Positions 57,501 through 60,500 of a stretch of 64,000 nt of DNA are shown here, in pieces. The stretch comes from Amblyomma americanum (Eukaryota > Arthropoda > Arachnida > Ixodida > Ixodidae): assembly GCF_052857255.1 (NCBI RefSeq), contig NC_135505.1:25403769-25467768 (forward strand), read 5' to 3'. Every line of letters starts with the position of its first letter. The stretch's first letter is position 1. A model generated the notes under the pieces. It saw nothing but the letters and a program-made list of their open reading frames with translations. It made no database searches and was not told the origin of the DNA. The position numbers and the translations under genes were made by a program.

Positions 57501-60500
57501 CCTAAAATGTTTTCGTCAGCTAGTTAGTTTGGAAGCATCACAATCCATAGAGCGCAATAGAAGACTAGCAGTGAAGGATGAAGAACATGAGACACTGTTT
57601 CATCTTATGTTGTGTGTTCTTCACTGTTCATCTCCTGTGGTGCCTTATGCTTCCTGATGCTTCCTTCCTTCTTTGCTTGAGGGGATGCTTGCAGCACGAC
57701 AAAAAAACAGACAAGGGCAGAAGATGAACAGGACAAGGGCTTGTCCTGTTCATCTTCTGTCCCTTGTCTGTTTTTTTGTCGTGCTGCAAGCTTCCCCTCA
57801 AGCAAAATGAACCAATTCGCCCAGAAAAAAGTTTTATTTAACTTCCTTCTTTGTTTTGGCCTACTTGGCAATTATGACTCTAGGCCCTTCCCACTCTGCC
57901 CATCAAAGCTTGTTGGTTCCCTCAAAGAGAGCTGTTAGACACTAGGGTCTGTACAGGTTTTTATAAAATAAAATTAATAAAATTAAAGAACGAGGGCTAT
58001 CAACATATCTGCTGGCAGTGACCTGTCCATCTCATCCTCACTGTCAGTCTCTGAGACTGCCTCAGCCAGTGCTTAAAATCGGAAGGGTCTGGGGGGGATC
58101 TCAGACCCATCCATCAGTTTTGAAAAGGGATCAGCGACCCCCTCATGCTAGAATGTAGGGACTGCATGAATTCGAAGCAGGCAACTATTTTTTATTCTTC
58201 TTGATCCCTTTTCTTCTTCTCTATAGTTTCAAGAATTTCACTTTTATTTCCAACAAGAATCATTAACATGTTTTCTAAAACCTGTGAAGAAAAATAAAAA
58301 ATTGGCAGCACTACACAAAGGCTGGAAGCAAAAGGGAAACCTGTGCCCTCAAACCATGAGTTAGTCCAGAGCTGGCCACTCAGTTCCAAGGCTAAATAAT
58401 GATGAGCACACTGGATGAGTGTGGGGACCAGGACTGTCATAAATTGGCCAAACAATGGTCTTTAAAAATAATTTTTCCCCTTTGTATAAATGATGTGTAA
58501 AACAGGCTGCTTCTCTAATTCCCTTTCCATCTATGCTCGAATCTAGCATAAGGGATCCCCCTACGATGGAACCAGGCTTTTAAGCACTGGCCTCGGCTGC
58601 CCACCTGCTGAGTGCAGGAAGCATTTTATAGGCCGGATTTATTTATTTATTTATTTACCCACAGTGCCACAGTGGCATTACAGTGGGGCAGTGGGGGGGG
58701 GGGGGGGGGTAGGTTGTACAAGGCAAAAAAAATTAATACAAGGGCAGTCACAATGACAATGCAAACACTTCATTGTCAGTAATATTAACAAGAAATGAAG
58801 ACAAAGCATTTCATTCTCGAACAGTGTGAGGAAAAAACGACATCTTGAACAAATCGGTACTTGACCTGAATTCGCGCACTTTATGGCTATGATCAGCCTC
58901 GGATGTGTAGTGTGGATGAAAAATGTACTTCTCCCTAGGAATAGCAATCCTGTTGCAATATATATTATGAAAAAATTTAAGCCTTAGCTTTCTTCTTCTT
59001 ATTCAAGGGGTTCCCATTCTAATTCCTGTTTCATGCCAGACACACTAATGTGCAGTAAATAATTCCCAGAAACATAGCAGGCCGCTAAGTTCTGGACTCT
59101 AATTTTTGTCTGTCGGTCTTTGCCAGCGGGTCCCATACAGTACCAGCAAATTCCAGCGTGGACCTAATATACGTTTTAAATAGTAAATCCTTTGAGACTT
59201 GCGGACACATTCTCGTGTTGCAGCGCAAAAAACCCAAAATTTTGCAAGCTTTCCCAGCAACATAATCAACATGTCGATGCCAACATAGTTTCGAGGTGAT
59301 GTACACACCTAAATACTTATATTCGAGAACAGTTTCCAATAAGTGGCCGTTTATGTTAAAGACGTAATTAGGTACATTCTTCTTCTTCGTGAAACGCACG
59401 TGCACTGTTTTTTGCAAATTTATATTCATGTGCCACTGTTCGGACCACCGGTGCAATGTATTCAGGTCTTCCTGCAAAGCAAGTTAATCCAGGGAATTTT
59501 TCACTTCTCTGTAGACTACACAGTCATCAGCGAAGAGTCACATGTAGGAAGTAATATTCTCCGATATGTCATTAATGAACACAAGAAAAAGCAAAGGTCC
59601 CGAAACTGACCCTTGTGGGATGCCTGACGGAAGTTACATTTGATTTGGCTCCATTTATTGTGACATACTGACACCTTAAACTTAAAATATTCCCAAATCC
59701 ATTCAACAACCTTCTCATTCACATTTAAACAACGCAACTTGTGGACTAAGAGACCATGATCTACTACGTCAAAAGCCTTTTTAAAATCAATGGATACGCA
59801 GTCAATGATGCTACAACGATCCAAAGCTTCGCATACCTCACGAACAAACTCGGTTAGTTGTGTAAGACAGGATGTTTCCTGCCGAAAGCCAACCTGATTT
59901 GGATTTAATAAGGGATTGAGGTGATTCATTATGAGATAATTCATTATTTTGCAGTGGTGAAGAGGAGTCGGCCATGAGATGATTCATTATGAGATAATTC
60001 ATTATTTTGCAGTGGTGAAGAGGAGCCGGCCATGATAATTGCCATGTTCACACAGCATCACTCGGGACTCTCTAGTCAACTGAAAATGACAAGTTTAAAA
60101 TAGTCCCACTATGTCAAGCAGTGTTTGTTACTGGTGGCCAACAGATGATGCTAGCTTCTGACGTGCAATAAAGCTGGGCACGGATGCAACTCATGAACTC
60201 AGTCACAAATGCCCCTCAAAAGAGGCCCTGCAGCCAACACTGTCAACAGATTCCCATGACATTGGGGTTAATCCCTTTCCATCTGTTAGCTTGACATCGC
60301 AGGAGGCTGACAGGTGCAAGGGGATTAAGCAAAGATTAACCACTTAACCGGATTAACTACGATGTCATGACAATCGGTCAACGCTACCGGCTGGAGCGAC
60401 TCCTTTGAGCGGCATTTGCGACTGCGTGCTAGAGTTGTATCTGACTGCAGTGCTGTGAGGGGGTATAGTGTTCAACCATTGCTCATAAAAAGTGTTGACT

